Of a stretch of DNA of 64,000 bases, positions 1 through 8,457 are shown one piece after another. Each line of letters opens with the position of its first letter. Position 1 is the stretch's first letter. The notes below the pieces were generated by a model, which saw only the letters and a list, made by a program, of their open reading frames with translations, was not told where the DNA came from and did not search any database. The stretch lies in NCBI GenBank assembly GCA_020847375.1, contig JADLCB010000021.1:1-64000 (forward strand). Reading direction: 5' to 3'. This stretch comes from Phycisphaerales bacterium. Lineage in GTDB: Bacteria; Planctomycetota; Phycisphaerae; Tepidisphaerales; Tepidisphaeraceae. A program made the position numbers and the translations under genes.

Positions 1-2
1 CA

Positions 3-185
3 AATCTCGCCGATGGTCTGCTCAGCGTGGCGATGTGTCTGGCTGCCCGTGAATCGTGCTTTCTCAAGACATTCCAGAACATCCCGCCGGTCAATGAGAT
101 GTCCAAATACTATCAAGGCCGACCGGAAGTCTCTGCCCTGACCCACTACGACGATTCAGCAACCAAACCAATACAAACTGATTAA
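3..185 (+). CDS. C-terminal end of an unidentified protein (cut by left edge)
   Basis: An open frame enters from the left edge and gives 60 residues before a TAA stop at 183-185. It begins NLADGLLSVAMCLAARES and ends SATKPIQTD. The helix-forming stretch with LAARES vaguely resembles the C-terminal helix of Gfo/Idh/MocA oxidoreductases, but the fragment is too short to assign. It is followed by an inverted repeat (200-225), which suits the end of a transcription unit. I am fairly sure it is coding because the frame is open from the edge and ends just before a hairpin; the family is a guess. Confidence 0.5.
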   Translation, partial: NLADGLLSVAMCLAARESCFLKTFQNIPPVNEMSKYYQGRPEVSALTHYDDSATKPIQTD

Positions 186-199
186 TCAGCCTGTTTCAG

Positions 200-225
200 C
201 ATCAGCGACAACCGGGGCGCTGATG
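200..225 (+). terminator. Hairpin after the left-edge gene
   Basis: CATCAGCG (200-207) and CGCTGATG (218-225) form a perfect 8-bp stem with a 10-nt loop, 14 nt after the upstream stop codon. A second stem, ACAACC (208-213) with GGTTGT (225-230), uses the loop and the 3' flank, so the two cannot form together. No T-tract follows. It is most likely a terminator or mRNA-end structure; an attenuator is possible but unsupported. Confidence 0.4.
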
Positions 226-344
226 GTTGTGCGATAACCGCATTTTCGGGAAATCGCGCCAAATTGGTTGCTCCTGCGCGCAAGAGTGGCTGATATTCGA
301 TTGGAACAAATCCTGTAATCTTTCAATTTTCCGAGCCGGCGAGT

Positions 345-350
345 TACAAT
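345..350 (+). promoter_or_regulatory. Possible -10 box upstream of yifB
   Basis: TACAAT lies 29 nt before the GTG start of yifB. Only a weak TTCAAT-like -35 is found 17 nt upstream (322-327). The remaining bases between the previous stop and yifB show no other signal. Confidence 0.25.
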
Positions 351-379
351 GCTGCCACTTCATATTGGGAATCCTTGGT

Positions 380-1882
380 GTGCTGGCACGCATCCACTCA
401 TTCATCCTCACCGGTATTGACCCGCTGCTTTGCGAAGTCGAGGTTGACGTACAGCAATCTGGCCTGGAAAAAACGACCATTGTCGGCCTGGCACAGACAG
501 CGGTGAAGGAAAGTGTCGATCGCGTCAAACGCGCCATCAGCAACAGTGGTTATGCCTTTCCGGCCCATCAACTACTGATCAACCTGGCGCCGGCTGACGT
601 TAAAAAAGAAGCGCCAGCGCTTGATCTGCCCATTGCCATCGGGCTGCTCCGGGCTACGCGCAGCATTGAAACCGATTGTCACCATCAATATTTGATCGCC
701 GGCGAGCTGGCGCTGGATGGACGGGTGCGCAAGATCAAAGGCGCGCTGTCGCTGGCGATGCTGGCGCGTCAGCGCGGATTTCGCGGTGTGATCCTGCCGC
801 AGGATAACTGCCGCGAAGCTGCCGTGGTGGAAGGCATCGAGGTTTACGCCATTTCCTCCTTGGCACAGGCGGTCTCATTTCTGAATGAGCGCCTGCCGCT
901 GGAACCTTACGAACTGGACGACCAGCCGTTTACGGCTTCCGCCCTGTCGTCCAATCTCGATTTTGCCGATGTGCGCGGCCAGGAGACGGTCAAACGTGCC
1001 ATCATGATTGCCTGCGCCGGTTCGCATAACCTGCTCATGATCGGCCCGCCGGGCACAGGTAAATCGATGCTGGCCGGTCGTATTCCCGGCATCCTGCCCC
1101 CGTTGACGCGGACAGAATCACTCGAAACAACGCGCATCTATTCCGCCCTGGGTTTATTGCCCGATGGTGTCGCGTTGATGGATCAGCGGCCGGTCCGCAC
1201 GCCGCATCATTCCGCGACCGCCCAGTCACTCATCGGCGGTGGTTCGATTCCGCGCCCCGGCGAAGTATCGCTGGCGCATCACGGCGTTTTATTTCTGGAT
1301 GAATTACCGGAGTTTTCGCGCCATGTATTGGAAACGTTGCGCCAGCCGTTGGAAAGTGGTGAAGTGACCATCGCCCGCGTGCATGGATCAGTGCGTTTTC
1401 CCGCCCAGTTCATGCTGGTTACTGCGATGAATCCCACCGCTTCAGGTTACGCGGCGGACAATCCGCGGGCACGCGACAAATACCTCTCTAAAATCAGCGG
1501 CCCGTTGCTGGATCGGATCGATATCCATGTCGAAGTACCGGCTGTCCCCTACCGGGAGTTGACCAGCCGCCGTGCCGGCACGGGCAGCGATACGATGCGC
1601 CGCCACGTGGCTGATGCCCGGCAGATTCAGCAGGCGCGCTTTCAGGATGGCACGACCAATGGCCGGATGGATTCGCGCCAGCTCAAACAACATGCCGAAC
1701 TGTCTGACAGTTGCCTGCTTCTGATGAAACAGGCGATGGATGAACTGGGACTTTCCGCCCGCGCCTATGACAAGATTCGCCGCGTGGCCCGGACCATTGC
1801 GGATCTGGAAGGCGCAACGACGATTGGCGAGCAACACATCGCCGAAGCCATCCAGTACCGTCTGCTGGATCGCCAGTTCTGA
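380..1882 (+). CDS. yifB: YifB family Mg-chelatase-like AAA ATPase
   Basis: A 500-residue AAA+ protein of the YifB/ComM family. The N-terminal ChlI-like domain (about 1-200) contains ALDLPIAIGLL. The ATPase core carries Walker A GPPGTGKS at about 222-229 and Walker B VLFLDE at about 303-308, and a Mg_chelatase_C domain ends IGEQHIAEAIQYRLLDRQF. Proteobacterial ComM drives branch migration during natural transformation, so a role in DNA recombination is inferred, not shown. I place the start at GTG 380 because family members begin MLAR; the frame stays open upstream to 227, but those residues do not resemble the family. The gene converges on polA with only 35 bp between stops. Confidence 0.93.
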   Translation: MLARIHSFILTGIDPLLCEVEVDVQQSGLEKTTIVGLAQTAVKESVDRVKRAISNSGYAFPAHQLLINLAPADVKKEAPALDLPIAIGLLRATRSIETDCHHQYLIAGELALDGRVRKIKGALSLAMLARQRGFRGVILPQDNCREAAVVEGIEVYAISSLAQAVSFLNERLPLEPYELDDQPFTASALSSNLDFADVRGQETVKRAIMIACAGSHNLLMIGPPGTGKSMLAGRIPGILPPLTRTESLETTRIYSALGLLPDGVALMDQRPVRTPHHSATAQSLIGGGSIPRPGEVSLAHHGVLFLDELPEFSRHVLETLRQPLESGEVTIARVHGSVRFPAQFMLVTAMNPTASGYAADNPRARDKYLSKISGPLLDRIDIHVEVPAVPYRELTSRRAGTGSDTMRRHVADARQIQQARFQDGTTNGRMDSRQLKQHAELSDSCLLLMKQAMDELGLSARAYDKIRRVARTIADLEGATTIGEQHIAEAIQYRLLDRQF

Positions 1883-1917
1883 TTGCGCCTGCCACCAGCT
1901 CCTCGTGCCAAACCAGC

Positions 1918-4707
1918 TTACTTCACTTCCTGCCAGTTTTTACCCCATCCTGTTTCAACCCCCAGCGGCACGGTCAAGCCAATTTCGCTTCCGGCGGCAA
2001 TCATCTGGCTGCGCACAAACTCCGCCTCAGCCTCCACCACATCAGCCGGTGTTTCAAAAATCAGCTCGTCGTGCACCTGTAAAAGCATCCGGCTGGGATG
2101 ATTGTCGCCTTGTATTTTACGATGGATATTAAGCATCGCCTGTTTGATCAGATCAGCGGCCGAGCCTTGTACAACACTGTTGATCGCCACCCGCTCGGCG
2201 GCGCTGCGCTGTGCCAGCACACCGGAATGAATATCCGCCACCGGTCGGCGCCGCCCCATGATCGTCTGCACATATCCCTGGTTTTGCGCCTGTTCAACGC
2301 ACTGATTCAAAAATTTCTGGATGGCCGGGAAACGCTGATGATAGGTATCGATGAGTTGTTTGGCTGCTGCCACATCCAACCCTTCAATGCGTCGCGCCAG
2401 ACCATAGGGGCTGACCCCGTAAATAATTCCGAAGTTGATGATCTTCGCCTGCGCCCGCTGCTCACGACTGACCTGATCCGGCGCAACACCAAACACCTGG
2501 GCAGCCACCGTGCGGTGAACGTCCTCGCCGTGCGCAAAGGCTGCAATCAACGCCGGTTCCTGCGTGAAATGCGCCAATACGCGCAACTCAATCTGCGAAT
2601 AATCCGCCGTAAGCAACAGGTTGTGCTCGATATCGCCGGGAACAAACGCCAGACGAATCCGCCGACCTTCGTCGGTGCGGATCGGGATGTTCTGCAGATT
2701 GGGATCACTGCTGCTTAACCGGCCGGTGGCAGCGCCGGTGGGATTAAAATGCGTATGAATGCGTTTGGTGCGCGGATTGATAAAATCGGCCAGGTTGTCC
2801 AGATAGGTATTTTTCAGCTTCACCAGTTGCCGATATTCCAGCACCAGTTTGGGCACGGGGTGGCTATCCGATAATTTTTCCAGGACTTCCACATCGGTAC
2901 TGGCGCCGGTCTTGGTCTTTTTGACCACGCGCAACTTCAACCGCTCGAACAGCACGTCAGCCAGTTGCCTGGGCGAATCGGGATTAAACTCCACACCAGC
3001 CGCCTGCTGAATCTGCTGACGCAGCGTATCGGCGCGCTCGCCCAGCACAACCGACTGCTCCTTCAGTACGCGCGGATCAACCGCAATGCCGTTGTGCTCC
3101 ATCTCCACCAGCACATCCACCAGCGGCAGCTCCAGCTTGTCATGCAACGCTTTCAACTGCGGTTGCTGTTGCAACTGGCTGGATAGCAGGTCGCACAGAC
3201 GCAGGGCGACATCCGCATCTTCCGCAGCGTAGCGCGTGACCAGGCCCATCTCCACCTGATTCATGGAAATCTGTTTGCGCCCCTTGCCGATCAGTTGTTC
3301 GGTCGGAATCTTACGAAAATGCAGCAGGCTTACCGCCAGGGCATCAATCCCATATTGCATCCGCCCGGCGTTGAGCACGAAAGCAGCGATCATGGAATCC
3401 ATCTCCAGACCGCGCACCTGGATTCCATTTTCCCTCAGAACCAGAATGTCATACTTGGCGTTGTGCGCCACTTTGGCAATATCCGGGTCTTCAAAAATTG
3501 GCTTTAGCGCCGCCAACATCGTTTGACGATCCAGCGTCGGCGCTCCGGCTGGCCCTTGCACGGGCAGGTAATATCCCGTCCCCGGTTTCCAACTCACACT
3601 GATACCAACCAGATTGGAACACATCGCCCCGAGCGCATCCGTTTCCGTATCAAAGGCAAAGCGCTTTTGCTGCTTCAAATCGCGCACAAAGGCATCAAAG
3701 GTCTGCTCGGTTACGCAGGCATAATCGCACGAGTCGCTGGTTTCCATTCCCTCGCGCGGCGCAGGCTCGCTGGAAAAGCTCAGTTCACCAAACAACCCCT
3801 GCTGCGCAGGAGGTCTGTCATTGGCAGGCTTGACTGCGGTCCTTGCCAACAGCTGCCCTGATAACCGCTCGAGCAACTTGTTAAAACCCAGATTTTTCAG
3901 TTGTTTCTGCAGCGCCACCTGATTGAAACCCTGAAACCGGCACGCCTGCACATCAAAGTCAAAATCAACGTCATCTTTCAGGCGCACCAATTGCCGTGAC
4001 AGATGGAGATTAGCGCTGAACTTCTGAAAATTTTCCCGCATCTTGGGAGTCAGCTCATCGAGGTGCTCCAACACCGCATCGGCTGTGCCGTAACGCGCAA
4101 TGAGCTTGGCCGCTGTCTTTTCCCCCACGCCGGGAATGCCCGGGACATTATCCGTGCTGTCGCCTGTCAGGGTCTGAATTTCCACCGCCTGCTCAGGGCC
4201 GTAACCCTGTTTTGCCATCATGGCCGCCACATCGACAAACTCGGCGCTTTGTACGTCATACATGCGCGTGCGTTCGTTGAGCAGTTGGCGAAGATCTTTG
4301 TCTCTGCTGACCAGAACAATGTCGTAATCCTGGTGATAAAGACGACGGGCCATCGTGGCGATCAGGTCATCAGCTTCAAATCCCTCCTGGCTGAAAATCG
4401 GGATGCCAATATCGTGCACCAGTTGAATAATCCGCGCTTCCTGGGGGGCAAAATCATCCGGCGGTTTCGTCCGATTTTCCTTGTACTGCGGATAGATTTT
4501 TTTACGAAACACGTTGGCTGCGCCCGTATCAATCACCATCGCCAGATAATCTGGCTGGCGCTGATCAATCAGATTCAACAGCATCTGCGTAAAAATATAG
4601 GTCGCTTTGGTGGGTTCGCCATCGGGGCTGGTCAGCTCGCGCATCGGCGCGTAATAGGCGCGGAAAATCTGCGCATGCCCGTCAATGATGTAAAAAGATT
4701 TTGCCAT
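1918..4707 (-). CDS. polA: DNA polymerase I
   Basis: A 929-residue family A DNA polymerase for repair synthesis and Okazaki-fragment processing. It has a 5'-3' exonuclease domain (1 to about 290, with FEADDLIATMA), a 3'-5' exonuclease domain and a polymerase domain with DYSQIELRVLAH and VHDELIFE. All three proofreading motifs look intact: DTETD at about 353-357, NAKYD, and YAAEDAD. The protein should therefore proofread, unlike many family A enzymes whose exonuclease domain is dead. The start is set at the ATG giving MAKSFYIIDG; an upstream in-frame ATG (4722) adds five residues that do not match the family. It is transcribed toward yifB. Confidence 0.96.
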   Translation of the reverse strand: MAKSFYIIDGHAQIFRAYYAPMRELTSPDGEPTKATYIFTQMLLNLIDQRQPDYLAMVIDTGAANVFRKKIYPQYKENRTKPPDDFAPQEARIIQLVHDIGIPIFSQEGFEADDLIATMARRLYHQDYDIVLVSRDKDLRQLLNERTRMYDVQSAEFVDVAAMMAKQGYGPEQAVEIQTLTGDSTDNVPGIPGVGEKTAAKLIARYGTADAVLEHLDELTPKMRENFQKFSANLHLSRQLVRLKDDVDFDFDVQACRFQGFNQVALQKQLKNLGFNKLLERLSGQLLARTAVKPANDRPPAQQGLFGELSFSSEPAPREGMETSDSCDYACVTEQTFDAFVRDLKQQKRFAFDTETDALGAMCSNLVGISVSWKPGTGYYLPVQGPAGAPTLDRQTMLAALKPIFEDPDIAKVAHNAKYDILVLRENGIQVRGLEMDSMIAAFVLNAGRMQYGIDALAVSLLHFRKIPTEQLIGKGRKQISMNQVEMGLVTRYAAEDADVALRLCDLLSSQLQQQPQLKALHDKLELPLVDVLVEMEHNGIAVDPRVLKEQSVVLGERADTLRQQIQQAAGVEFNPDSPRQLADVLFERLKLRVVKKTKTGASTDVEVLEKLSDSHPVPKLVLEYRQLVKLKNTYLDNLADFINPRTKRIHTHFNPTGAATGRLSSSDPNLQNIPIRTDEGRRIRLAFVPGDIEHNLLLTADYSQIELRVLAHFTQEPALIAAFAHGEDVHRTVAAQVFGVAPDQVSREQRAQAKIINFGIIYGVSPYGLARRIEGLDVAAAKQLIDTYHQRFPAIQKFLNQCVEQAQNQGYVQTIMGRRRPVADIHSGVLAQRSAAERVAINSVVQGSAADLIKQAMLNIHRKIQGDNHPSRMLLQVHDELIFETPADVVEAEAEFVRSQMIAAGSEIGLTVPLGVETGWGKNWQEVK

Positions 4708-4779
4708 ACGATTGAGGAACAATTGTAGGCTTTATCTTGCTTGACGCCTATCGCACCTGCTTGTTTATGAATTTCTGGC

Positions 4780-4820
4780 GATGGCGCGCTGTCTCCATCA
4801 GCGCATGGCCAGGCGCCATC
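4780..4820 (-). terminator. Nested stem-loop between a Gfo/Idh gene and polA
   Basis: GATGGCGC (4780-4787) pairs with GCGCCATC (4813-4820), and inside it GCGCTG (4786-4791) pairs with CAGCGC (4799-4804) around a 7-nt loop. The two stems share two bases, so a combined fold would have an outer 6-bp stem, an inner 6-bp stem and a one-sided bulge. The structure lies downstream of the oxidoreductase stop and upstream of polA, both on the minus strand, so a terminator is the simplest reading. There is no T-tract. The rest of 4708-4894 shows nothing else. Confidence 0.4.
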
Positions 4821-4894
4821 ATAATTCATGGCTATTCGATGGGCTGTCCAACCTGACGATCCTTACGACGGGTCTATTCCGATATGAAAACCAT

Positions 4895-6013
4895 CTACGC
4901 GCTGGCCATGGCGTTGCTCGTGGAATTTTGCCTCATTTTTATTAAAAACCGATCATACGTCTGGGCATCCAGCGGCAAATCCATCGGTTGGCGCGTCAAC
5001 GCCGCCAGCGCCATGGCATTGCCAATTTCCAACCCATGCACGCCCTCGATCCCGGGGGCAACCAGCGGCACATCCTCAATAACATGATCGATAAAATTTT
5101 GCATAAGCCCCTGACGGTCATCCAGTGCCTGTCCGGCCAGAAGATCAATCTCCCATGTCTCGATCGCGGGAAACAGCTCCGTCGCGTCGCGCAACTGGCT
5201 GGCGTTTTTGGTGGTGCGTGAAAAATGCAGCTGATACGCATCCATCACCAGCCTGCCGCGCTCACCGACAATCTCCAGACGATTCGTGCCCGGCGTTTCG
5301 CCCGTGGTGGCATGGAAATGCCCGATCGCCCCATTGGGATATTCGAGGATGGCGCTGACTTCATCTTCGACTTCAATCGGATGGGTCTTGCCGATAAAAC
5401 CAACCGCGGTGATGCGCGACGGCATCATCCCTGTAATCCACTGCAGCAGATCCAGATCATGCGGGCATTGATTGATCAGCAATCCGCCGCCCTCTCCATT
5501 CCAGGTGGCCCGCCAGCCACCGGATTTGTAATAGTGGGTGGTTCGGAACCAGTCGGTTGACACCCAGCTCACCCGGGAAATAGCGCCCAACTCCCCGTCA
5601 CGAACCAATTGCCTCATTTTGGCAAACACGGGATTCAGCCGCCGCTGGAACATGATCCCAAATTTAACCTGTCGATGCGCTGCTGCCACTTCGTTCACCT
5701 GATGCGCGGCGCTGATTGAAACCGCAATCGGCTTTTCACACAGCACGTGGATGCCAGCTTTCATCGCCTCGATCGACATCGGTACATGGTCATAGTGCGG
5801 CACGGCAATCAGCACCGCCTCGATTCCACCGCGACGAATCATCTCACTGTAATCGGTAAAACGCTTGGCATTTGCCGGCAGCCGATCCAATCGACTGGCG
5901 TCGATATCACAACCCGCAACCAACTCCACATTTCGGCAGGCAGCAAAGCTTTTCAGGTGAATTTGTGCAATCGCGCCCAAACCCACAATCCCGAAACGAA
6001 GCGTTTTTGACAC
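4895..6013 (-). CDS. Gfo/Idh/MocA family oxidoreductase
   Basis: A 372-residue NAD(P)-dependent sugar or polyol dehydrogenase. The N-terminal Rossmann fold starts RFGIVGLGAIAQIHLKSF with the GxGxxA nucleotide motif. The family motif CEKP follows at about residue 93, and the second half is an alpha/beta substrate domain with DLLQWITG and VEDEVSAILEYPNGAIG. The substrate cannot be told. The start is a GTG with an AGGA ribosome site 8 nt upstream. It lies 52 nt after a sugar isomerase gene on the same strand and probably shares its LacI-type operators. Isomerase plus Gfo/Idh pairs are common carbohydrate-degradation units in Planctomycetota. Confidence 0.9.
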   Translation of the reverse strand: MSKTLRFGIVGLGAIAQIHLKSFAACRNVELVAGCDIDASRLDRLPANAKRFTDYSEMIRRGGIEAVLIAVPHYDHVPMSIEAMKAGIHVLCEKPIAVSISAAHQVNEVAAAHRQVKFGIMFQRRLNPVFAKMRQLVRDGELGAISRVSWVSTDWFRTTHYYKSGGWRATWNGEGGGLLINQCPHDLDLLQWITGMMPSRITAVGFIGKTHPIEVEDEVSAILEYPNGAIGHFHATTGETPGTNRLEIVGERGRLVMDAYQLHFSRTTKNASQLRDATELFPAIETWEIDLLAGQALDDRQGLMQNFIDHVIEDVPLVAPGIEGVHGLEIGNAMALAALTRQPMDLPLDAQTYDRFLIKMRQNSTSNAMASA

Positions 6014-6065
6014 ACAACGATCCTATCCCAGGTAAGTTGAATCAACGTATCGTCAGTGGCAATGG

Positions 6066-6914
6066 CTACATCGCCTTGCTTGCAGCCGCTGGCAGCGGAA
6101 TGCCCTGCTCCCGGCAAATGGATCTCAAGGCATCAACGGCAACCTTGAACGCCAATTCCGCAGGTTGATCCTTGTAATCGCCATTGATGGTCAGGTGCGG
6201 TTCCAAGGTCAAAAAACCGCGATATCCACGGGTGTATGCATCCGCCAAAATCGATGCGATATGTCCGTCTCCCTGCCCGGCGGGGACATTTTTTTTGTTG
6301 CTGCGCAAAGCATCCTTAATGTGGATGTGCTCGACAAACGGCTGAAGAAGCGGCCATAACTTTTCAGGATATTCCCCCACCTGCACAAAGTTGGCAAAAT
6401 CAAAAGCAGCCCTGAGCTTGGGATGATCAATCGTCTTGAGCAGATCCAGCACGCGCTGGCCAGTATCGCCGTAAATATGACTCTCATTTTCATGGAGGAG
6501 CACGACATTTCTATCCTTGACATACTCCACCTTGGCACGCATGCGCCGCATCACCTCGTCGCGCCACGGCGACCAGCCGGACTCTCCCTCGGGCAGAAAA
6601 TAGCTGAAAACACGCACGAACGGCGCATGCAATAATTCCGCCAAGGCAACACATTTCTTGAATTCCTCAAAATGTGGTTCCCACGCTTCATTGATTTTGA
6701 CTTTCCCAATGGGGGAACCGATGCAAATAACCCCCATCCCCGCAGCCTGCACCTTGTCGCGGATTGCTTGCTGCGTGGCTGGGTCGAAATCGGGAACACT
6801 TTTATCGCCCACCCGGCGCAGCTCGATGTGCGTCACCTGATACTTCTGGCAACCACGAATTTGCTCGTCCAGATTCAGGCTGATCTCATCAGAAAAGGCG
6901 GATAGTCTTAACAC
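6066..6914 (-). CDS. Sugar phosphate isomerase/epimerase (TIM barrel)
   Basis: A 282-residue xylose-isomerase-like TIM barrel (AP endonuclease 2 superfamily). It begins with LSAFSDEISLNLDEQI and has metal-site motifs typical of the family: LLHENESHIYGD, AAFDFANFVQVGEYPE, EHIHIKDAL and TLEPHL. These supply the Glu, Asp and His ligands for a divalent metal used in keto/aldose isomerisation or epimerisation. The start is GTG (6912-6914) with AAGGA 8 nt upstream. It is the first gene of a two-gene unit with the downstream Gfo/Idh oxidoreductase. A promoter and two LacI-family operator sequences lie in the 198-bp upstream gap. The substrate is unknown. Confidence 0.88.
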   Translation of the reverse strand: MLRLSAFSDEISLNLDEQIRGCQKYQVTHIELRRVGDKSVPDFDPATQQAIRDKVQAAGMGVICIGSPIGKVKINEAWEPHFEEFKKCVALAELLHAPFVRVFSYFLPEGESGWSPWRDEVMRRMRAKVEYVKDRNVVLLHENESHIYGDTGQRVLDLLKTIDHPKLRAAFDFANFVQVGEYPEKLWPLLQPFVEHIHIKDALRSNKKNVPAGQGDGHIASILADAYTRGYRGFLTLEPHLTINGDYKDQPAELAFKVAVDALRSICREQGIPLPAAASKAM

Positions 6915-6946
6915 GGTGAGTTTCCTTGTTTTTAGTGTTGGATAAG

Positions 6947-6975
6947 ATCATAGAATGCCGCCTCCATTTACGCAA
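6947..6975 (-). promoter_or_regulatory. Promoter of the sugar isomerase-oxidoreductase unit
   Basis: On the minus strand TTGCGT (-35, 6970-6975) is followed after 17 nt by TATGAT (-10, 6947-6952), about 33 nt upstream of the GTG start. The -10 is a 5/6 match to the sigma-70 consensus; the -35 matches only the leading TTG. The -35 lies inside the proximal LacI-type operator, so a bound repressor would block polymerase. Confidence 0.5.
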
Positions 6976-6984
6976 GCGTGTGCA
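6971..6984 (-). promoter_or_regulatory. LacI-family operator, proximal (imperfect)
   Basis: On the minus strand TGCACACGCTTGCG matches 8 of the 10 fixed bases of the LacI-family consensus TGnAAnCGnTTnCA. It covers the -35 element of the inferred promoter. Its centre is 52 bp, about five helical turns, from that of the perfect site at 7023-7036. Confidence 0.5.
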
Positions 6985-7022
6985 TTGAAATATCAACTGA
7001 TAAAGCGGAAAAATTTTACATT

Positions 7023-7036
7023 TGCAATCGTTTGCA
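7023..7036 (-). promoter_or_regulatory. LacI-family operator, distal (perfect consensus)
   Basis: TGCAATCGTTTGCA fits every fixed position of the LacI-family operator consensus TGnAAnCGnTTnCA, including the central CG. It lies 109 nt upstream of the sugar isomerase start. No lacI-type regulator gene is in the window, so the regulator would act in trans. Confidence 0.6.
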
Positions 7037-7112
7037 CTAATGGGGCTTAACGTCCCGTCGGATGAGCCGAAATTTCACGTCAAATCGTGGACAATTTGGC
7101 CTTGCTGCGTGG

Positions 7113-8375
7113 CTATTCAAAGCGGCCGGGATCAAACGCAGACGGGTCAGTGTACGGAGTCTGGCCTGTAATCAGGTCTGTGCTGAACCGGGCGGAACCG
7201 GGCGCACTTTGCAGCCCCAGCATCTGATGTCCAAAGCTATAGAACAGATTTTTCCACTTCCGGGAAAATCCGAGCATCGGCACACCATCGGGCGTGCAGG
7301 GGCGCAACCCGCGCCACGTTTCAAACACCTGCGGTTCGGGTTTGAGTTTGAGATAATGGTGACTGCCTTTGAGAATGGCATTGACGCGGCGCGGCGTGAT
7401 CGTTTCGTCCGCGTCACAAAGCTCGAGAGTCCCGGCCAGTCGAACCGAGCCATCCCTGGGCGTCACCGCGATTTTGCGATCAAGGATCATCATCGGATAT
7501 TTCGGCGCCACGTCGAAGTCATTGACGATCAGGCTGTACCCTTTTCCGCTGAGCAGCGGAATGTTGACTTTCAATGTCTTAGCCACCTTGGCTGACCACG
7601 GCCCGGTCGCCAGCACCAGCAGCTTGGGCGCATAGCGCCCGTGGGTTGTAACCACCTGTACAATCTGATCTTTCTCCGTCACAAAATCGAAGACTTCGGT
7701 CTGACCTTGAAAACGCCCGCCGGCCGCTTCAAACTCCGCCAGATACGCCCGAACTGTCGCCAGCGGTTCGACACTCGCTTCATCAGGAAAATATGTCCCA
7801 CCCAGAACGGTCGATTTCAACGACGGCTCCATGGCGACCGCTGCAGCAGCGTCAAGCTCTTTACTCTGAATCCCATACTGAGCCATGATCTGCGTCTCAG
7901 CCTTGATATCCTTCAGCCCTGACTCCGTACCACTGATCATCAACAGGCCATTGGGGCGAAAATCCATTGGATACCGGCCGGTCTCCCATAGTTTCCGGTA
8001 AGCGGCCAGACTGTATTTTGAAATGTCCGTCAGAGCGCGAACCGAGCGGTGCATTTTCTTATTCGTCATGCAGCGCAGAAAATGAAACATCCAGCGGATC
8101 AAACGCAGATTGATATCAGGTTTGATGTAAAGAGGCCCCTCCGGATCCATCATCCAGCCGATTGACTTCATGAGCATGCCGGGTTGGGGCAGGGGCATGG
8201 AAAAACAGGGTGTGACCCAACCCGCGTTGCCATATGAACACCCCAAACCGGCGTCATTTCGATCAATGAGTAAAACCTGTCGGCCCGCGCGCTGCAGCTC
8301 GTTGGCCAGCGTTGTGCCGATAATGCCCGCGCCCACAATCAACACATCCACCGATTTAACCTGATCATTCATCAT
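7113..8375 (-). CDS. FAD-dependent D-amino-acid dehydrogenase-like oxidoreductase
   Basis: A 420-residue DAO-superfamily flavoprotein. The N-terminal dinucleotide-binding motif is VDVLIVGAGIIGTTLANEL, followed by LLIDRNDAGLGCSYGNAGW, a pattern seen in DadA-type D-amino-acid dehydrogenases. The C-terminal half has the second FAD motif in WRGLRPCTPDGVPMLG and GHQMLGLQSAPGSARFSTDLI. The likely reaction is oxidative deamination of a D-amino acid or a related imino acid, passing electrons to the membrane; the exact substrate is open. It stands alone, divergent from the radical SAM gene across 82 bp. A dadA symbol would claim more than I can show. Confidence 0.85.
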   Translation of the reverse strand: MMNDQVKSVDVLIVGAGIIGTTLANELQRAGRQVLLIDRNDAGLGCSYGNAGWVTPCFSMPLPQPGMLMKSIGWMMDPEGPLYIKPDINLRLIRWMFHFLRCMTNKKMHRSVRALTDISKYSLAAYRKLWETGRYPMDFRPNGLLMISGTESGLKDIKAETQIMAQYGIQSKELDAAAAVAMEPSLKSTVLGGTYFPDEASVEPLATVRAYLAEFEAAGGRFQGQTEVFDFVTEKDQIVQVVTTHGRYAPKLLVLATGPWSAKVAKTLKVNIPLLSGKGYSLIVNDFDVAPKYPMMILDRKIAVTPRDGSVRLAGTLELCDADETITPRRVNAILKGSHHYLKLKPEPQVFETWRGLRPCTPDGVPMLGFSRKWKNLFYSFGHQMLGLQSAPGSARFSTDLITGQTPYTDPSAFDPGRFE

Positions 8376-8457
8376 TTCAATATTATCCGTTCATTGCTAA
8401 TTCACAATATCCGCGCGTCAATGACAGAGCTACGCCAAATGATTAAAATCACAGGTT

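Noticed and set aside
1240-1256. GGTTCGATTCC resembling a tRNA T-arm
   Set aside because: It is inside the yifB reading frame and there is no acceptor, D-arm or anticodon arm around it.
4003-4728. A 241-codon plus-strand frame opposite polA
   Set aside because: Antisense to the well-supported DNA polymerase I; no domain is seen.
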